Position numbers and translations under genes: made by a program. Source: Streptomyces sp. (lineage in GTDB: Bacteria; Actinomycetota; Actinomycetes; Streptomycetales; Streptomycetaceae). Taken from it: a stretch of 64,000 nt of DNA. This document shows positions 24,395-35,403 of the stretch, piece after piece. Under the pieces are notes generated by a model. The model worked only from the letters and a program-made list of their open reading frames with translations, was not told the origin of the DNA and did not search any database. The stretch lies in assembly GCF_019510245.1 (NCBI RefSeq), contig NZ_JAEKKT010000126.1, forward strand, positions 61,653 through 125,652. Direction: 5' to 3'. Position 1 is the stretch's first letter. Each line of letters opens with the position of its first letter.

Positions 24395-25573
24395 TCAGCC
24401 GACGACCCGTACGCCCTTCCGCCACACCCCGCTGACCAGCGGCACCCCCGGCCGATATGCCAGATGGACATGGCTCGGGGCGTCCAGGAGAAGCAGGTCG
24501 GCGGAGGCGCCCGGGGTCAGGCGGCCGATGTCCGTCCGGCGCAGGGCTGCCGCGCCGCCCGCCGTGGCCGACCAGACCGCCTCGTCGGGGGTCATGTGCA
24601 TGTCCCGTACGGCCAGGGCGATGCAGAAGGGGACGGAGGAGGTGAAGGACGAGCCGGGGTTGCAGTCGGTGGAGAGGGCGACCGTCGCGCCGGCGTCGAG
24701 GAGGCGGCGGGCGTCGGGCCATTCGGCGCGGGTGGAGAACTCGGCGCCGGGCAGCAGGGTGGCGACGGTCCGGCTGTTGGCGAGGGCGTCCACGTCCGCC
24801 GCGGTGAGGTGGGTGCAGTGGTCGGCGCTGGCCGCGTCGAGTTCCACCGCGAGCTGGACGCCGGGGCCGTAGGAGAGCTGGTTGGCGTGGATGCGCGGGG
24901 TCAGGCCCTTGGCCCTGCCCGCGGTGAGGATCGTCCGGGCCTGGTCGCCGTCGAAGGCGCCCTTCTCGCAGAAGACGTCGATCCAGCGGGCGTAGGGGGC
25001 GCAGGCGTCGAGCATCTCGCCGGTGACGAGGTCGACGTAGGCGGCCGGGTCGTCGGCGTGGTCCGGGGAGACGATGTGGGCGCCGAGGTAGGTGACCTCG
25101 TCGGTGTGGGCGGCGGCGATACGCAGCGCCCGCGCTTCGTCGGCGACCGTCAGGCCGTAGCCGGACTTCGTCTCGAAGGTGGTGGTGCCCTGGCGGAGGG
25201 CCTCGGCGAGGTAGTGCGTGAGGTTCCGCTCCAGTTCCTCGTCGGTGGCGGCGCGGGTGGCCGCGACGGTCGTCCGGATGCCGCCCGCCGTGTAGGAGCG
25301 GCCGGACATGCGGGCGTTGAACTCCTGGGTGCGGTCGCCCGCGAAGACCAGGTGCGAGTGGGAGTCCACGAAGCCCGGCAGCACCGCCCGGCCGCCCGCG
25401 TCGACCCGGTTGTCAGTGGCGGGTGCTTTGCTGGATTCACCGGTCCACACGACGCGGTCGCCCTCGATGACGACGGCCGCGTCCTGGATCAGGCCGAGAG
25501 GGGAGTTGTCACCGAGGGAGGGGTCGTTGGTGACCAGCGTGGCGATGTCGGTGATGGCGGTGCTGCTGCTCAT
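24395..25573 (-). CDS. hutI: Imidazolonepropionase HutI
   Basis: This 392-residue amidohydrolase catalyses the third step of histidine breakdown, hydrolysing 4-imidazolone-5-propionate to N-formimidoyl-glutamate. The metal-binding HxH is in [15 protein letters not shown]. Substrate and metal residues follow in [40 protein letters not shown] and STDCNPGSS. Its ATG at 25573 has GAGGACGCC. It is the last gene of the hut operon, 35 bp after hutF, and converges with the lectin fusion with no spacer. Confidence 0.95.
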   Translation of the reverse strand: MSSSTAITDIATLVTNDPSLGDNSPLGLIQDAAVVIEGDRVVWTGESSKAPATDNRVDAGGRAVLPGFVDSHSHLVFAGDRTQEFNARMSGRSYTAGGIRTTVAATRAATDEELERNLTHYLAEALRQGTTTFETKSGYGLTVADEARALRIAAAHTDEVTYLGAHIVSPDHADDPAAYVDLVTGEMLDACAPYARWIDVFCEKGAFDGDQARTILTAGRAKGLTPRIHANQLSYGPGVQLAVELDAASADHCTHLTAADVDALANSRTVATLLPGAEFSTRAEWPDARRLLDAGATVALSTDCNPGSSFTSSVPFCIALAVRDMHMTPDEAVWSATAGGAAALRRTDIGRLTPGASADLLLLDAPSHVHLAYRPGVPLVSGVWRKGVRVVG

Positions 25574-25608
25574 GGCGTCCTCGTCGGAGTCCTTGGGTGG
25601 GCTGGTCG

Positions 25609-26964
25609 TCAGGTGCGAAGGGCTTCGACGGCCCGCGCGAGGGCCTGTGGCACGTCGGGTACGAGGGTGTGCGCGCCGTCCCGTACGACGTGACGGCCTC
25701 CGACGACCGTGTGCCGTACGTCCGCTGCCGTCGCCGCGAATACGGCCGTCTCGGCGCCGAGCCGCGGCAGCGGTCCCGCCGTTCTGACCGAGTCCAGCGC
25801 GATCGTGGTGAGGTCGGCGAGCATGCCGGTCTCGATGGCGCCGGCGTCGTCCCAGCCGAGGGCGGCATGTCCGTCGGCACAGGCGGCGCGCAGCAGGGCG
25901 GCGGCCGTCCAGTGGCCCCGGGTGCGGGTGCGCAGCCGCTCGTTCAGCTCCATCGCGCGCGCCTCTTCGAGCAGGTCGATCACGGCGTGGCTGTCGGAGC
26001 CGAGGGAGAGCGGCGAGCCGGCGCGCTGGAGCGCGACGGCCGGTCCGATGCCGTCGGCCAGGTCGCGTTCAGTGGTCGGGCACATGCAGGTGCCGGTGCC
26101 GGAGCCGCCGAGCAGGGCGATGTCCTCGTCGGTGAGGTGGGTGTTGTGGACGCCCGTGGTGCGTGGGCCGAGGACGCCGTGGTCGGCGAGGAGGCGGGTG
26201 GGTGTGCAGCCGTGGGCGGCCTGGCAGGCGTCGTTCTCGGCCGTCTGCTCGGACAGGTGCACGTGCAGCGGGGCCCGCCGCTCCTCGGCCCAGCGCGCCA
26301 CCGTCGCCAACTGCCCTGCGGGCACCGCCCGTACCGAGTGGATCGCCGCCCCGATCCGTGCGTGATCCCGTTCCTTGAGAACTGAACAGCGTTCGGCCCA
26401 GGCCTCCGCGCTGCCGTCGGAGAAGCGCAGCTGGTGGGTGTTGGGCGGCTCGCCACCGTGCTTGTCCGAGATGCCCGAGGACAGGTAGGCGGTGTCGAGG
26501 AGGGTGATCCGGATCCCGGCGTCGGCGGCCGCCGCGATCAGCGCCTCGCCCATGGCGTTGGGGTCGGCGTACGGGGTGCCGCCGGGGGCGTGGTGGACGT
26601 AGTGGAACTCGCCGACGCAGGAGACGCCCGCCAGCGCCATCTCGGCGTACACCGCGCGGGCGAGCGCGTGGTAGGTCTCCGGGGTCAGCTGGTCGGCGAA
26701 GGCGTACATGAGTTCGCGCCAGGTCCAGAAGGTCCCGGAGCCGACCTGCACGGTGCCGCGCAGGGCGCGGTGGAAGGCGTGCGAGTGGGCGTTGGCCAGG
26801 CCGGGGAGGGTGAGGCCGCGCAGCACCTCGGCACCCGGCGGCGGCACGGGCACCTCGGTGCGCACCGCCGTGATCCGGCCGCCGGCCACCTCCACGGCGA
26901 CGCCCGGCTCGACGTGCGTGTCCAGCCAGGCATGCTCCAACCAGTACGTCGTCCGTGTCGTCAC
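25609..26964 (-). CDS. hutF: Formimidoylglutamate deiminase HutF
   Basis: This 451-residue amidohydrolase of the HutF type deiminates N-formimidoyl-glutamate to N-formyl-glutamate and ammonia. The metal HxH is in [15 protein letters not shown]. Family motifs [11 protein letters not shown] and GEFHYVHH, the later metal ligands HLSEQ and NTHLTDED, and the final Asp in [15 protein letters not shown] are all present. The GTG start at 26964 overlaps the upstream amidohydrolase stop by four bases. The presence of HutF means the pathway here goes through formylglutamate, not directly to formamide and glutamate. Confidence 0.92.
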   Translation of the reverse strand: MTTRTTYWLEHAWLDTHVEPGVAVEVAGGRITAVRTEVPVPPPGAEVLRGLTLPGLANAHSHAFHRALRGTVQVGSGTFWTWRELMYAFADQLTPETYHALARAVYAEMALAGVSCVGEFHYVHHAPGGTPYADPNAMGEALIAAAADAGIRITLLDTAYLSSGISDKHGGEPPNTHQLRFSDGSAEAWAERCSVLKERDHARIGAAIHSVRAVPAGQLATVARWAEERRAPLHVHLSEQTAENDACQAAHGCTPTRLLADHGVLGPRTTGVHNTHLTDEDIALLGGSGTGTCMCPTTERDLADGIGPAVALQRAGSPLSLGSDSHAVIDLLEEARAMELNERLRTRTRGHWTAAALLRAACADGHAALGWDDAGAIETGMLADLTTIALDSVRTAGPLPRLGAETAVFAATAADVRHTVVGGRHVVRDGAHTLVPDVPQALARAVEALRT

Positions 26965-28336
26965 CCGCAGGCCAGCCCTTCCAGTACGTCGGCGAGCGCG
27001 CTCACCCCGGCCACGCAGTCGTCCTCGGCCGCGAACTCGGCCGGGGAGTGCGAGACGCCGGTGGGGTTGCGCACGAACAGCATGGCGGTCGGGATGCTCC
27101 CGGAGAGGATCCCGGCGTCGTGTCCGGCACCGGTACCCAGGACGGGCACGGTGAGACCGGTGTCCCGGCCGAGGATGCGCCCCAGCTCGTCCCGCAGGGC
27201 GTGGTCGAACTCGACGACCGGCGTGAACGACTCGCGGACCACGTCCAGGTCGATGCCGTGTGCCTCCGCGTACTCCCGGGCCGCCTTCTCGATGCCGCCG
27301 ACGACGGTGTCGAGGGTGGCCTGGTCGGCGGCGCGGGAGTCGAGCCAGCCGCGCACCAGGGAGGGGATGGCGTTGACGCCGTTCGGCTCGACGGCGATCT
27401 TGCCGAAGGTGGCGACGGCACCGGCGAGTTCGGCCTCCCGGCGGGCGGCGAGCACGGTCTCGGCGTACGACAGCATGGGGTCGCGCCGGTCCACCAGCCG
27501 CGTGGTGCCGGCGTGGTTGGCCTCGCCGCGGAAGTCGAACCGCCAGCGTCCGTGCGGCCAGATGGCACTGGCGATGCCGACCCGGTCGCCGGACAGGTCC
27601 AGCGCCCGGCCCTGTTCGACGTGCAGTTCGACGAAGGCGCCGATGCGGGCGAGCCGCTCGGGGTCGGGCCCGATGGCGTCGGGGTCGTAGCCCGCGGCCT
27701 CCATGGCCTGCGGCAGCGTGATGCCGTCGCCGTCGGTGAGCCGGTGGGCCTGCTCGACGGTCAGGTGCCCCGCGGTCAGCCGGGACCCGACACAGGCGAG
27801 CCCGAACCGGGCGCCCTCCTCGTCGCCGAAGTTCACGATGGCGAGGGGCCGGGTGAACTCCACCCCTCGCCCCCGGAGTTCGTCGAGCGCGGCGAAGGAG
27901 GACACGACGCCGAGGGGCCCGTCGAAGGCCCCGCCGTCCGGCACGGAGTCCAGATGCGACCCGGTGACGACGGCGTCCCCGGCCGCCGGGTCGCCGAGCC
28001 AGGCCCACTGGTTCCCGTTCCGGTCCACCTCGTACGCCAGCCCCCGCCCCTCGGCCTGCTCCCGGAACCAGGCCCGGCACTCACCATCGGCCTCGGTCCA
28101 GGCGAAGCGCCGGTAACCGCGGGAGTCGGGGTGCCGCCCCACGGGAAGCAGCTCACGCCACATGGAGTGAAAGGAAGCCGCGCTGCTCCCCGGACTCTGT
28201 CCAGGCTCTGGGCGGTCGTTCGGCAGGGCGATGGGGGTCCCCCCGCTCGAACGAAGTCGAGAGTGGGGGCGGGTGGGCACAGCCGCGCCCGCGCCCGGCG
28301 ACGAGAGCTCGGCCCCCACCGGAGAGTCGCCGTTGG

Positions 28337-28340
<4 letters not shown>
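26961..28340 (-). CDS. M20-type amidohydrolase (allantoate amidohydrolase family), candidate N-formylglutamate hydrolase
   Basis: This 459-residue di-metal amidase of the hydantoinase/carbamoylase (AllC) family has landmarks [55 protein letters not shown] and GAGHDAG. It lies between urocanase and hutF with 4-base overlaps on both sides (GTGA), so it belongs to the histidine pathway. The product of HutF, N-formylglutamate, still needs a deformylase, and no hutG is in the operon. This protein is the obvious candidate, although the family is usually named for allantoate. The first 45 residues have low complexity; their DNA contains a palindromic repeat (28229-28272) and may be a late insertion. 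Confidence 0.85.
28229..28272 (-). repeat. Palindromic Streptomyces repeat inside a coding sequence
   Basis: GGGGGTCCCCCCGCTCGAAC followed by GAAGTCGAGAGTGGGGGC. The reverse complement matches the module at about 47946-47990 (CCCCCACGCTCGGCTTCACTCGCGCGGGGCCCCCATCGCC) including the flanking ATCGCC. Here it falls within codons for residues about 23-37 of the amidohydrolase. Confidence 0.75.
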
Positions 28341-30001
<1,661 letters not shown>

Positions 30002-30054
30002 GGTCTGCCTCCTAGCGGATCAGGGATCAACGGCCGGCGAAGTGTTCCTGCGGT

Positions 30055-30079
30055 TATTCACATCCTGGCCCGCTGAATA
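30055..30079. promoter_or_regulatory. Candidate operator between hutU and a divergent decarboxylase gene
   Basis: TATTCA and TGAATA form a perfect 6-bp inverted repeat with a 13-base spacer in an AT-rich patch of the 137-bp divergent region. CTATTCAC also occurs upstream of the ammonia-lyase homologue near 36993, the only other TATTCA I noticed at a gene start here. Confidence 0.4.
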
Positions 30080-30138
30080 GAACTAGTCAATACATGGGTC
30101 CGGCAGCGCTGCCGCATTCCGGATGTTTGGCTGGACTT

Positions 30139-31548
30139 ATGGGTCTTAAGGGTGTGGACGACGACATGTCGGGGGATGCCGTGGACGGACACGGGGACGA
30201 CGGTGAGCGGGTCGGGCGGCGGGACGACGCCGTGCGGGCGGCGGTGGAGCAGGGACTGCTGGGGCCGGACGCGCCGATCGTAGGCCTGCTGGACGTGGCG
30301 GGCATCCGGGCGTCGGCGGCGGAGCTGCGCCGGGCGTTCGAGGCGGTCGCGGCGCCGGGCACGGCGATCCTGCACGCCTTCGCGGTGAAGGCGAACCCGC
30401 TGGTCCCGGTGGTGCGGCTGCTGGCCGAGGCCGGCCTGGGCGCCGAGGTGGCCAGCGCGGGCGAGCTGGCGCTGGCGCGGGCGGCCGGGGTGCCGGCGGA
30501 GCGGGTCGTGTTCGACGCGCCCGCGAAGACGGCGGCGGAACTGCGCGAGGCGCTGGCGCTGGGCGTCGCCGTGAACGCGGACAACCCGCAGGAGCTCACC
30601 AGGATCGACGCGCTCCGGCACGCACGCCCCACCCGTTCGCCGCTCGGGATCCGGGTGAACCCGCAGATCGGGGCCGGGACCATCGGGGCCACCTCCACCG
30701 CGACCGCGACCTCGAAGTTCGGGGTGGGACTGCGCGACGAGGGGGCCCGGGAGTGGGTCGTCCAGGCGTTCGCGGAGCGGCCGTGGCTGACCCGGCTGCA
30801 CGCGCACACCGGGTCGCAGGGGATCTCGCTGTCACTGCTGGCGCGGGGCGTGGCGGAGACGTACGCGCTGGCCGAGGAGATCAACGCGCGCGCCGGGCGG
30901 CACCAGGTCGACACCCTCGACATCGGGGGCGGGCTTTCGGTCAACTTCGCCTCCGAGGCGACGGAGCCGACGCACGCGCAGTACGCGCGGTTGCTGGCGG
31001 AGGCGGTGCCGGGGCTGTTCGACGGGCGGTACGGGCTGGTGACGGAGTTCGGGCGGTCGCTGCTGGCCCGGCACGGCACGGTGCTGGCCCGGGTGGAGTA
31101 CGCGAAGAGCTCCGGCGGGCGGCGGATCGCGGTGACCCACGCGGGGGTGCAGGTGGCGCCGCGGACGGTGTACGTGCCGGGGGCGTGGCCGCTCAGGATC
31201 GCCGCGTACGACGCGAAGGGGCGGCCCAAGGAGGGGGCGCCGGTGGTGCAGGACGTGGCGGGGCCGGCCTGTTTCGCGGGCGACCTGCTCGCCGAGGGCC
31301 GCGTGCTGCCGCCGCTGGAGCAGGGAGACATCGCGGCGGCACTGGACACCGGGGCGTACTACTTCGGCAGCCATTACTCCTACAACTCCCTTGCCCGGCC
31401 CGGGGTTTACGGCTTCGCACCGGACGGCGACGGGGGCGTGGCGTTCGCCGTCGTACGGGAGCCGCAGACGGTCGCCGAGGTGGTGGCCGAATCCGGAGGG
31501 GCGCACGCCGACGCGCTCACCACCCTGCGTGCAACCGAGAGCCGTTGA
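30139..31548 (+). CDS. PLP-dependent decarboxylase of the diaminopimelate/ornithine decarboxylase family
   Basis: This alanine-racemase-fold (type III) PLP enzyme is 469 residues from the ATG at 30139; an ATG at 30166 is an alternative. The PLP lysine is in HAFAVKANPLVPVV. Phosphate and substrate loops follow in RVNPQIGAGTIGATSTATATSKFG, LHAHTGSQG and DTLDIGGGLSV. The specificity motif that reads CESGD in LysA is CFAGD here, and the terminal YN motif is YNSLARPGVYGF. Loss of the CES serine/glutamate makes true diaminopimelate activity doubtful; another amino-acid decarboxylase or racemase is possible. It is divergent from the hut operon. Confidence 0.82.
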   Translation: MGLKGVDDDMSGDAVDGHGDDGERVGRRDDAVRAAVEQGLLGPDAPIVGLLDVAGIRASAAELRRAFEAVAAPGTAILHAFAVKANPLVPVVRLLAEAGLGAEVASAGELALARAAGVPAERVVFDAPAKTAAELREALALGVAVNADNPQELTRIDALRHARPTRSPLGIRVNPQIGAGTIGATSTATATSKFGVGLRDEGAREWVVQAFAERPWLTRLHAHTGSQGISLSLLARGVAETYALAEEINARAGRHQVDTLDIGGGLSVNFASEATEPTHAQYARLLAEAVPGLFDGRYGLVTEFGRSLLARHGTVLARVEYAKSSGGRRIAVTHAGVQVAPRTVYVPGAWPLRIAAYDAKGRPKEGAPVVQDVAGPACFAGDLLAEGRVLPPLEQGDIAAALDTGAYYFGSHYSYNSLARPGVYGFAPDGDGGVAFAVVREPQTVAEVVAESGGAHADALTTLRATESR

Positions 31549-31720
31549 GACACCTCGGACAGCGGCGATCAACTGGTGTGAAAAGCAGCTCAGTTGACCA
31601 ACACTAGCCTGCCGGGCGCATGTTCCACTGGAAAATGCCAAACGACTCACTCCTCCCGCACACGTTGCGTAGTGTCTGCGTCACTCAACCGGAGAGTCAC
31701 GCGGCGGGAGGGGAGCCACG

Positions 31721-32110
31721 GTGCCCGGAATCGACGAGTGCTTACTGGAAGCCATGCGACTGCCCGGTGCCCGGGGCGCCGCGCTGGTCGACTGGACCAG
31801 CGGGCTGGCCCTGGGCACGGTCGGGGAGGCGCCCGGCGGTGATCACGAGACGACCGCCGCGGAGGCAGCCGAGCTGGCCCGGCTGGCCGCCGAGCACGGG
31901 GCGTTCAGCACGGAGGACGACACCGAGGTGAGCCCTCCGGTGGAGGACCTGATCGTCAGCAACCGGGACAGCTACCACCTGCTGCGGTTCGTGGTCACGT
32001 CCTTCGACGCCACCGTGTTCCTGCACCTGTGGCTGACCCGCGAGGACGGCAATCTCGCCCTCGCCCGGATCCGGCTCGGCGAGATGGCCGAGCGGCTGGT
32101 GCTGGGATGA
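31721..32110 (+). CDS. Roadblock/LC7-like protein 1
   Basis: This 129-residue protein starts at a GTG at 31721 after a strong GGGAGGGGAGCC. It has the roadblock-like pattern of a central strand-turn-strand with ARGAALVDWTSGLALGTVG, a negatively charged loop and a C-terminal YHLLRFVVTSFDATVFLHLWLTREDGNLALARIRL helix-strand set. The YHLLR...FLHLWL region aligns by eye with the 33452 protein (YHLIR...FLYLVL). Roadblock proteins act as regulators of Ras-like GTPases. It is coupled by ATGA to the next gene. Confidence 0.72.
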   Translation: MPGIDECLLEAMRLPGARGAALVDWTSGLALGTVGEAPGGDHETTAAEAAELARLAAEHGAFSTEDDTEVSPPVEDLIVSNRDSYHLLRFVVTSFDATVFLHLWLTREDGNLALARIRLGEMAERLVLG

Positions 32111-32895
32111 CCGTGGTCGAGACACCGCCGCCGCTGCCGGTCCGGGACCGCACGGCCGCGCACGAGAGAGTGCCCGGCGCGCTCTCCCCGATGCTGATAC
32201 GCCTCGCCGAGGAGCGGGCCACCGGAGTCCTGGTCCGCGAGCACGGCACCCTGCACCTGGCCGAGGGTCGCGTGGTGCACGCCGAGAGCCCGCTCGCCCC
32301 CGGCCTCGACGTGCTCCTCACGGCCCACGGCACGCTCGACGCGGCGGCCTGGCCCTGGACCGACGACATAGCCGCCGCGACCCACCGGCTGCTCGCCGCC
32401 GGCCTGCTCCCGAGGGGCGCCCTGGAGCTGTGCCGGCTCAGCGCCCTGTACGACGCCGGGTACTTCGCGCTGGCGCCCAGCAGCACCCCGGGCCGGTTCC
32501 GGTACGGCACCACCGCCGCCGGTCCCTGGCACGCGGTGCCCGTCGCCGCCCTGGAGCGCGAGACCCTGCGCCGCCGCGAGCTGCTGCACCGCATCTGGCC
32601 CGACCCGTCGGCGGACAGCGCCCCGCTGATCCGCGCCGACCCCGTCGCGCCACCGCCGGTCACCCCCCGGCAGCGGGCGGTCCTGGACCGGGTGGACGGC
32701 GTCCGCACGGCCCCGCAGATCGCCCGGGAGCTGGGCAGGCCGGCCTTCCACACGCTGGTGGACGTACGGCGGCTGGCGGCGGCCGGACTCCTCGCCCCGA
32801 GGAACACCGCGCCCCTCCCACCCCCGCTCCCCCCGGTCACCGACCCCGACATCGCGCTGCTGAAGAGGCTCAGGGATGCGCTGGAGGCCCTTTGA
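32107..32895 (+). CDS. DUF4388-like protein with C-terminal winged-helix-like region
   Basis: This 262-residue protein overlaps the previous stop by four bases. The N-terminal half (about 25-110: GVLVREHGTLHLAEGRVVHAESPLAPGLDVLLTAHG) resembles the DUF4388/PATAN domain, which occurs next to roadblock genes and GTPases in bacteria. The C-terminal 80 residues (PRQRAVLDRVDGVRTAPQIARELGRPAFHTLVDVRRLAAAGLLAPR) look like a winged-helix module. The two assignments are by eye. The operon position suggests an adaptor or effector of the roadblock proteins around it. Confidence 0.68.
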   Translation: MTVVETPPPLPVRDRTAAHERVPGALSPMLIRLAEERATGVLVREHGTLHLAEGRVVHAESPLAPGLDVLLTAHGTLDAAAWPWTDDIAAATHRLLAAGLLPRGALELCRLSALYDAGYFALAPSSTPGRFRYGTTAAGPWHAVPVAALERETLRRRELLHRIWPDPSADSAPLIRADPVAPPPVTPRQRAVLDRVDGVRTAPQIARELGRPAFHTLVDVRRLAAAGLLAPRNTAPLPPPLPPVTDPDIALLKRLRDALEAL

Positions 32896-32926
32896 ACGGC
32901 ACCGCCCCGCCGAGAGGAGACAGCTG

Positions 32927-33427
32927 ATGGCGGCAGAACCCGGCAGCTCCGACAGAGAGGCCGTCCTCGACGAACTGCGCCGGTTACGCACCCGGATGCC
33001 CCAGCTCACCGGCGCCCTCGCGGCCGGCGTCGACGGCCTCGTCGTCGCCCACGACTGCCCGGGCGTCGATCCGGAGGGGCTCGCCGCGCTGACCGCGGCC
33101 GAGCTCGGTGTCGCCGTCCGGGTCTCCGACGCCACCGGCAAGGGCGAGCTCAGGGAGCTGCTGGTACGCGGCGAGGACGGCTACGTCGCCACCTACGCGG
33201 CCGGCCACAGCGCCGTACTCACCCTGCTCGCCGAGGACCGGGTGAACGTCGGCCGACTCCACCTGGAGGGCCGCCGGGCCGCCGCCCGGATCGGCGAGAC
33301 GGTCGACGCCGCCGAGGCCGCCGCCAAGGCCCTGCGCCCGGCCCGCAACACAGCCACACGGACCAGAACCACGCGCACGCCACGCACCAGCACCACCACC
33401 GACGCGCGCACTGCAACCGACAGTTGA
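32927..33427 (+). CDS. Roadblock/LC7-like protein 2
   Basis: This 166-residue protein has a GAGAGGAGA ribosome site before the ATG at 32927. The first 120 residues fit a roadblock fold (VLDELRRLRTRMPQLTGALAAGVDGLVVAHDCPGVDPEGLAALTAAELGVAVRVS; GYVATYAAGHSAVLTLLAEDRVNVGRLHLEGR). The last 35 residues are Thr/Arg-rich, low complexity and probably disordered. It is third in the cluster. Confidence 0.75.
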   Translation: MAAEPGSSDREAVLDELRRLRTRMPQLTGALAAGVDGLVVAHDCPGVDPEGLAALTAAELGVAVRVSDATGKGELRELLVRGEDGYVATYAAGHSAVLTLLAEDRVNVGRLHLEGRRAAARIGETVDAAEAAAKALRPARNTATRTRTTRTPRTSTTTDARTATDS

Positions 33428-33451
33428 ACAGTTGAAAGGAACCAGAAAGTC

Positions 33452-33826
33452 ATGGCCAACACCGAAACCGCGCTGAAAGAGTGCCTGACCTCCATCGAGG
33501 GCGCCACCGGCGTCGCGCTCGTCGACTACACCAGCGGGATGGCGCTGGGCACGATGGGCGGCAGCAAGACCTTCGACCTGAACGTGGCCGCGGCCGGCAA
33601 CACCGACGTGATCCGCGCCAAGATGCGCACCATGGAGCACCTCGGCCTCAAGGGCGAGATCGAGGACATCCTGATCACGCTCTCCAACCAGTACCACCTG
33701 ATCCGGCTGCTCAAGGGCCGGGGCGGCAACGGCCTCTTCCTCTACCTGGTGCTCGACCAGGCCCGCGCCAACCTGGCGATGGCCCGGCACCAGCTGAAGC
33801 GGATCGAAGAGGACCTGGAGGTCTAG
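33452..33826 (+). CDS. Roadblock/LC7-like protein 3
   Basis: This 124-residue roadblock-fold protein has TGVALVDYTSGMALGTMGG, then LKGEIEDILITLSNQYHLIRLL and GGNGLFLYLVLDQARANLAMARHQL. It is the most canonical of the three. AAAGGAACC lies before the ATG at 33452, and the gap to the previous gene is 24 bp, so it completes a four-gene operon. Related small proteins often form homodimers that bind a partner GTPase, but no GTPase gene is adjacent. Confidence 0.8.
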   Translation: MANTETALKECLTSIEGATGVALVDYTSGMALGTMGGSKTFDLNVAAAGNTDVIRAKMRTMEHLGLKGEIEDILITLSNQYHLIRLLKGRGGNGLFLYLVLDQARANLAMARHQLKRIEEDLEV

Positions 33827-33875
33827 GGCCTGCCGTTCGGATCATGCCGGCGTCGCGGCAGACCCTAGGCGGCCC

Positions 33876-34478
33876 TCACACCAGGGCCGCGGTGCGGCGG
33901 CGGGCCCCGCCCGGGGCCGCGTCGCCCGCCGCGATGCCGGTACCGCGGTAGGCCTTGACGGCCTTGCCGGCCGGGCGGCCGCCGCGCTCGTCGAGCCAGT
34001 CGACGCGCAGCCACACCAGTTGTTCGCCGGCCTTCTCCCGGCGGCCCAGCCAGGCCGCCTTCAGGCGCAGCCCGGTGCCGGTCCCGGCGAGCAGCATGCC
34101 GCCGGCCGCGGGCACCGCGAAGGCCGAGCCGAGGGCGACGGCGAAGGCCAGCAGCAGCCACCAGCGGTGCCCCCGGCGCCAGTTCCGCACGGTCACCGCC
34201 CGGTCCTGGAGCACGTCGTGCTTGCCGGCCCGGGCGGCCCCGTGGACCAGGGCGGTGTACCGCCTGCGGCGGGTGAGCGCCACGACGGCGGCACCGATGA
34301 TGAACAGCGCGGCCCCGGCCATGACGCCGATCCGCCGCCCGGTGATCCCGGAGGGCAGCACGCCGACGCCCGCCGCGAACACCCCGGACCACCACAGCGG
34401 CGCGGCGCCGGCCCGTACGACCACGGCCACCCGGGCCAGGCCCTGTCCTCCTCGTGTCCCTCGTCCCGCACGCGCCAT
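33876..34478 (-). CDS. Hypothetical membrane protein (200 aa)
   Basis: The ATG at 34478 has GAGGAGG eight bases upstream. The protein shows hydrophobic helices at about residues 25-45 and 48-67, a basic loop (RRRRYTALVHGAARAGKHDVLQDRAVTVRNWRRGHRWW), a third hydrophobic stretch (LLLAFAVALGSAFAVPAAGGMLLAG) and a hydrophilic C-terminus. I do not recognise a family. It converges on the roadblock cluster and is probably monocistronic. Confidence 0.75.
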   Translation of the reverse strand: MARAGRGTRGGQGLARVAVVVRAGAAPLWWSGVFAAGVGVLPSGITGRRIGVMAGAALFIIGAAVVALTRRRRYTALVHGAARAGKHDVLQDRAVTVRNWRRGHRWWLLLAFAVALGSAFAVPAAGGMLLAGTGTGLRLKAAWLGRREKAGEQLVWLRVDWLDERGGRPAGKAVKAYRGTGIAAGDAAPGGARRRTAALV

Positions 34479-34560
34479 GTCCGCAGCCTCCTCGCCGGTG
34501 TCGGCCCATTCCGTAGGGCGGGACGCTAACCAGCGAACGTGAGACGAGTCTTAAAGCCGC

Positions 34561-35403
34561 CTACTCGACGAAGAGACCGCGCGCCGCCGCCCGGGTGTCG
34601 AACTCCTCCAGGCGGGCCTGGGCGTCCGGCAGGTCGTCGCACATCGCCTCCAGGAGCACCCGGCCGAGCAGCATCGGCGCACACGCGGTGTCGAAGGCGA
34701 GCCCGGTACCGACGGCGGCCGGCAGCAGCAGGTCGGAGACCTTGGCGACGGGCGCGAAGGCGGAGTCGGCGACGGTCACGACGGTCAGCCCGGACTCCTT
34801 GGCATAGCCCAGGGTGTCCACGACCTCGCGCGGGTGCCGGGGCAGCGCGAAGCACAGCAGGGCCGTGGCGCCGGCCAGGACGGCCGCGTCGATGCGGTCG
34901 TGGATCATCGTGCCGCCCTCGTGGAGCAGCCGGACGTCCGGATGCACCTTGGCGGCGAAGTAGGCGAAGCCGTAGGCCTGGGAGGCGGCGGCGCGCAGGC
35001 CGAGGACCGGCAGCGGCCGGGAGGCGGCCAGCAGGCGGCCCGCCTGCTGCACGGGGCGCGGGTCGGCGAGCACCTCGGCGAGGTGCCGGAGGTTCTCGAT
35101 CTCGGCCTCGACGGCCTGCTGGTACTCGTTGTACGACCCGTTGCCGGCCGCCTGTTCGGCGGGGACCACCTCGCGCAGGTGCCTGCGCAGCGCCGGGTAG
35201 CCGTCGAAGCCGAGGGCGACCGCGAACCGGGTGACGGAGGGCTGGCTGACCCCGGCCAGTTCGGCCAGCTCCACGCTGGACAGGAAGGGCACGTCGGCGG
35301 CGCGCCGCACCATGCTGTGCGCGATGCGCCGCTGGGTCGGCGTGAGCCGGTGCCCCTCGAAGAGCGCCTGCAAGCGAGTCGCAGGGCTGTCGGTCACGTT
35401 CAT
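34561..35403 (-). CDS. RpiR/MurR-family regulator with SIS domain
   Basis: This 280-residue regulator has an N-terminal RpiR helix-turn-helix (LTPTQRRIAHSMVRRAADVPFLSSVELAELAGVSQPSVTRFAVALGFDGYPALRRHLRE) and a C-terminal SIS sugar-phosphate-binding fold (LPVLGLRAAASQAYGFAYFAAK; FALPRHPREVVDTLGYAKESG). The ATG at 35403 overlaps the ammonia-lyase homologue stop (ATGA), with GGAGGGGGAG upstream, so the two are one operon. It probably controls that gene and perhaps the divergent OpuC-type transporter. Confidence 0.9.
   Translation of the reverse strand: MNVTDSPATRLQALFEGHRLTPTQRRIAHSMVRRAADVPFLSSVELAELAGVSQPSVTRFAVALGFDGYPALRRHLREVVPAEQAAGNGSYNEYQQAVEAEIENLRHLAEVLADPRPVQQAGRLLAASRPLPVLGLRAAASQAYGFAYFAAKVHPDVRLLHEGGTMIHDRIDAAVLAGATALLCFALPRHPREVVDTLGYAKESGLTVVTVADSAFAPVAKVSDLLLPAAVGTGLAFDTACAPMLLGRVLLEAMCDDLPDAQARLEEFDTRAAARGLFVE

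Noticed and set aside
22254..24872. 872-residue open frame on the plus strand
   Set aside because: It is a shadow frame over the sigma factor and the lectin fusion: Pro/Arg/Gly-rich, no domains, no ribosome site.
31721..33826. A standard conservon (kinase, roadblock, DUF742, GTPase)
   Set aside because: There is no kinase, DUF742 or GTPase gene; only roadblock-like and DUF4388-like genes are present.
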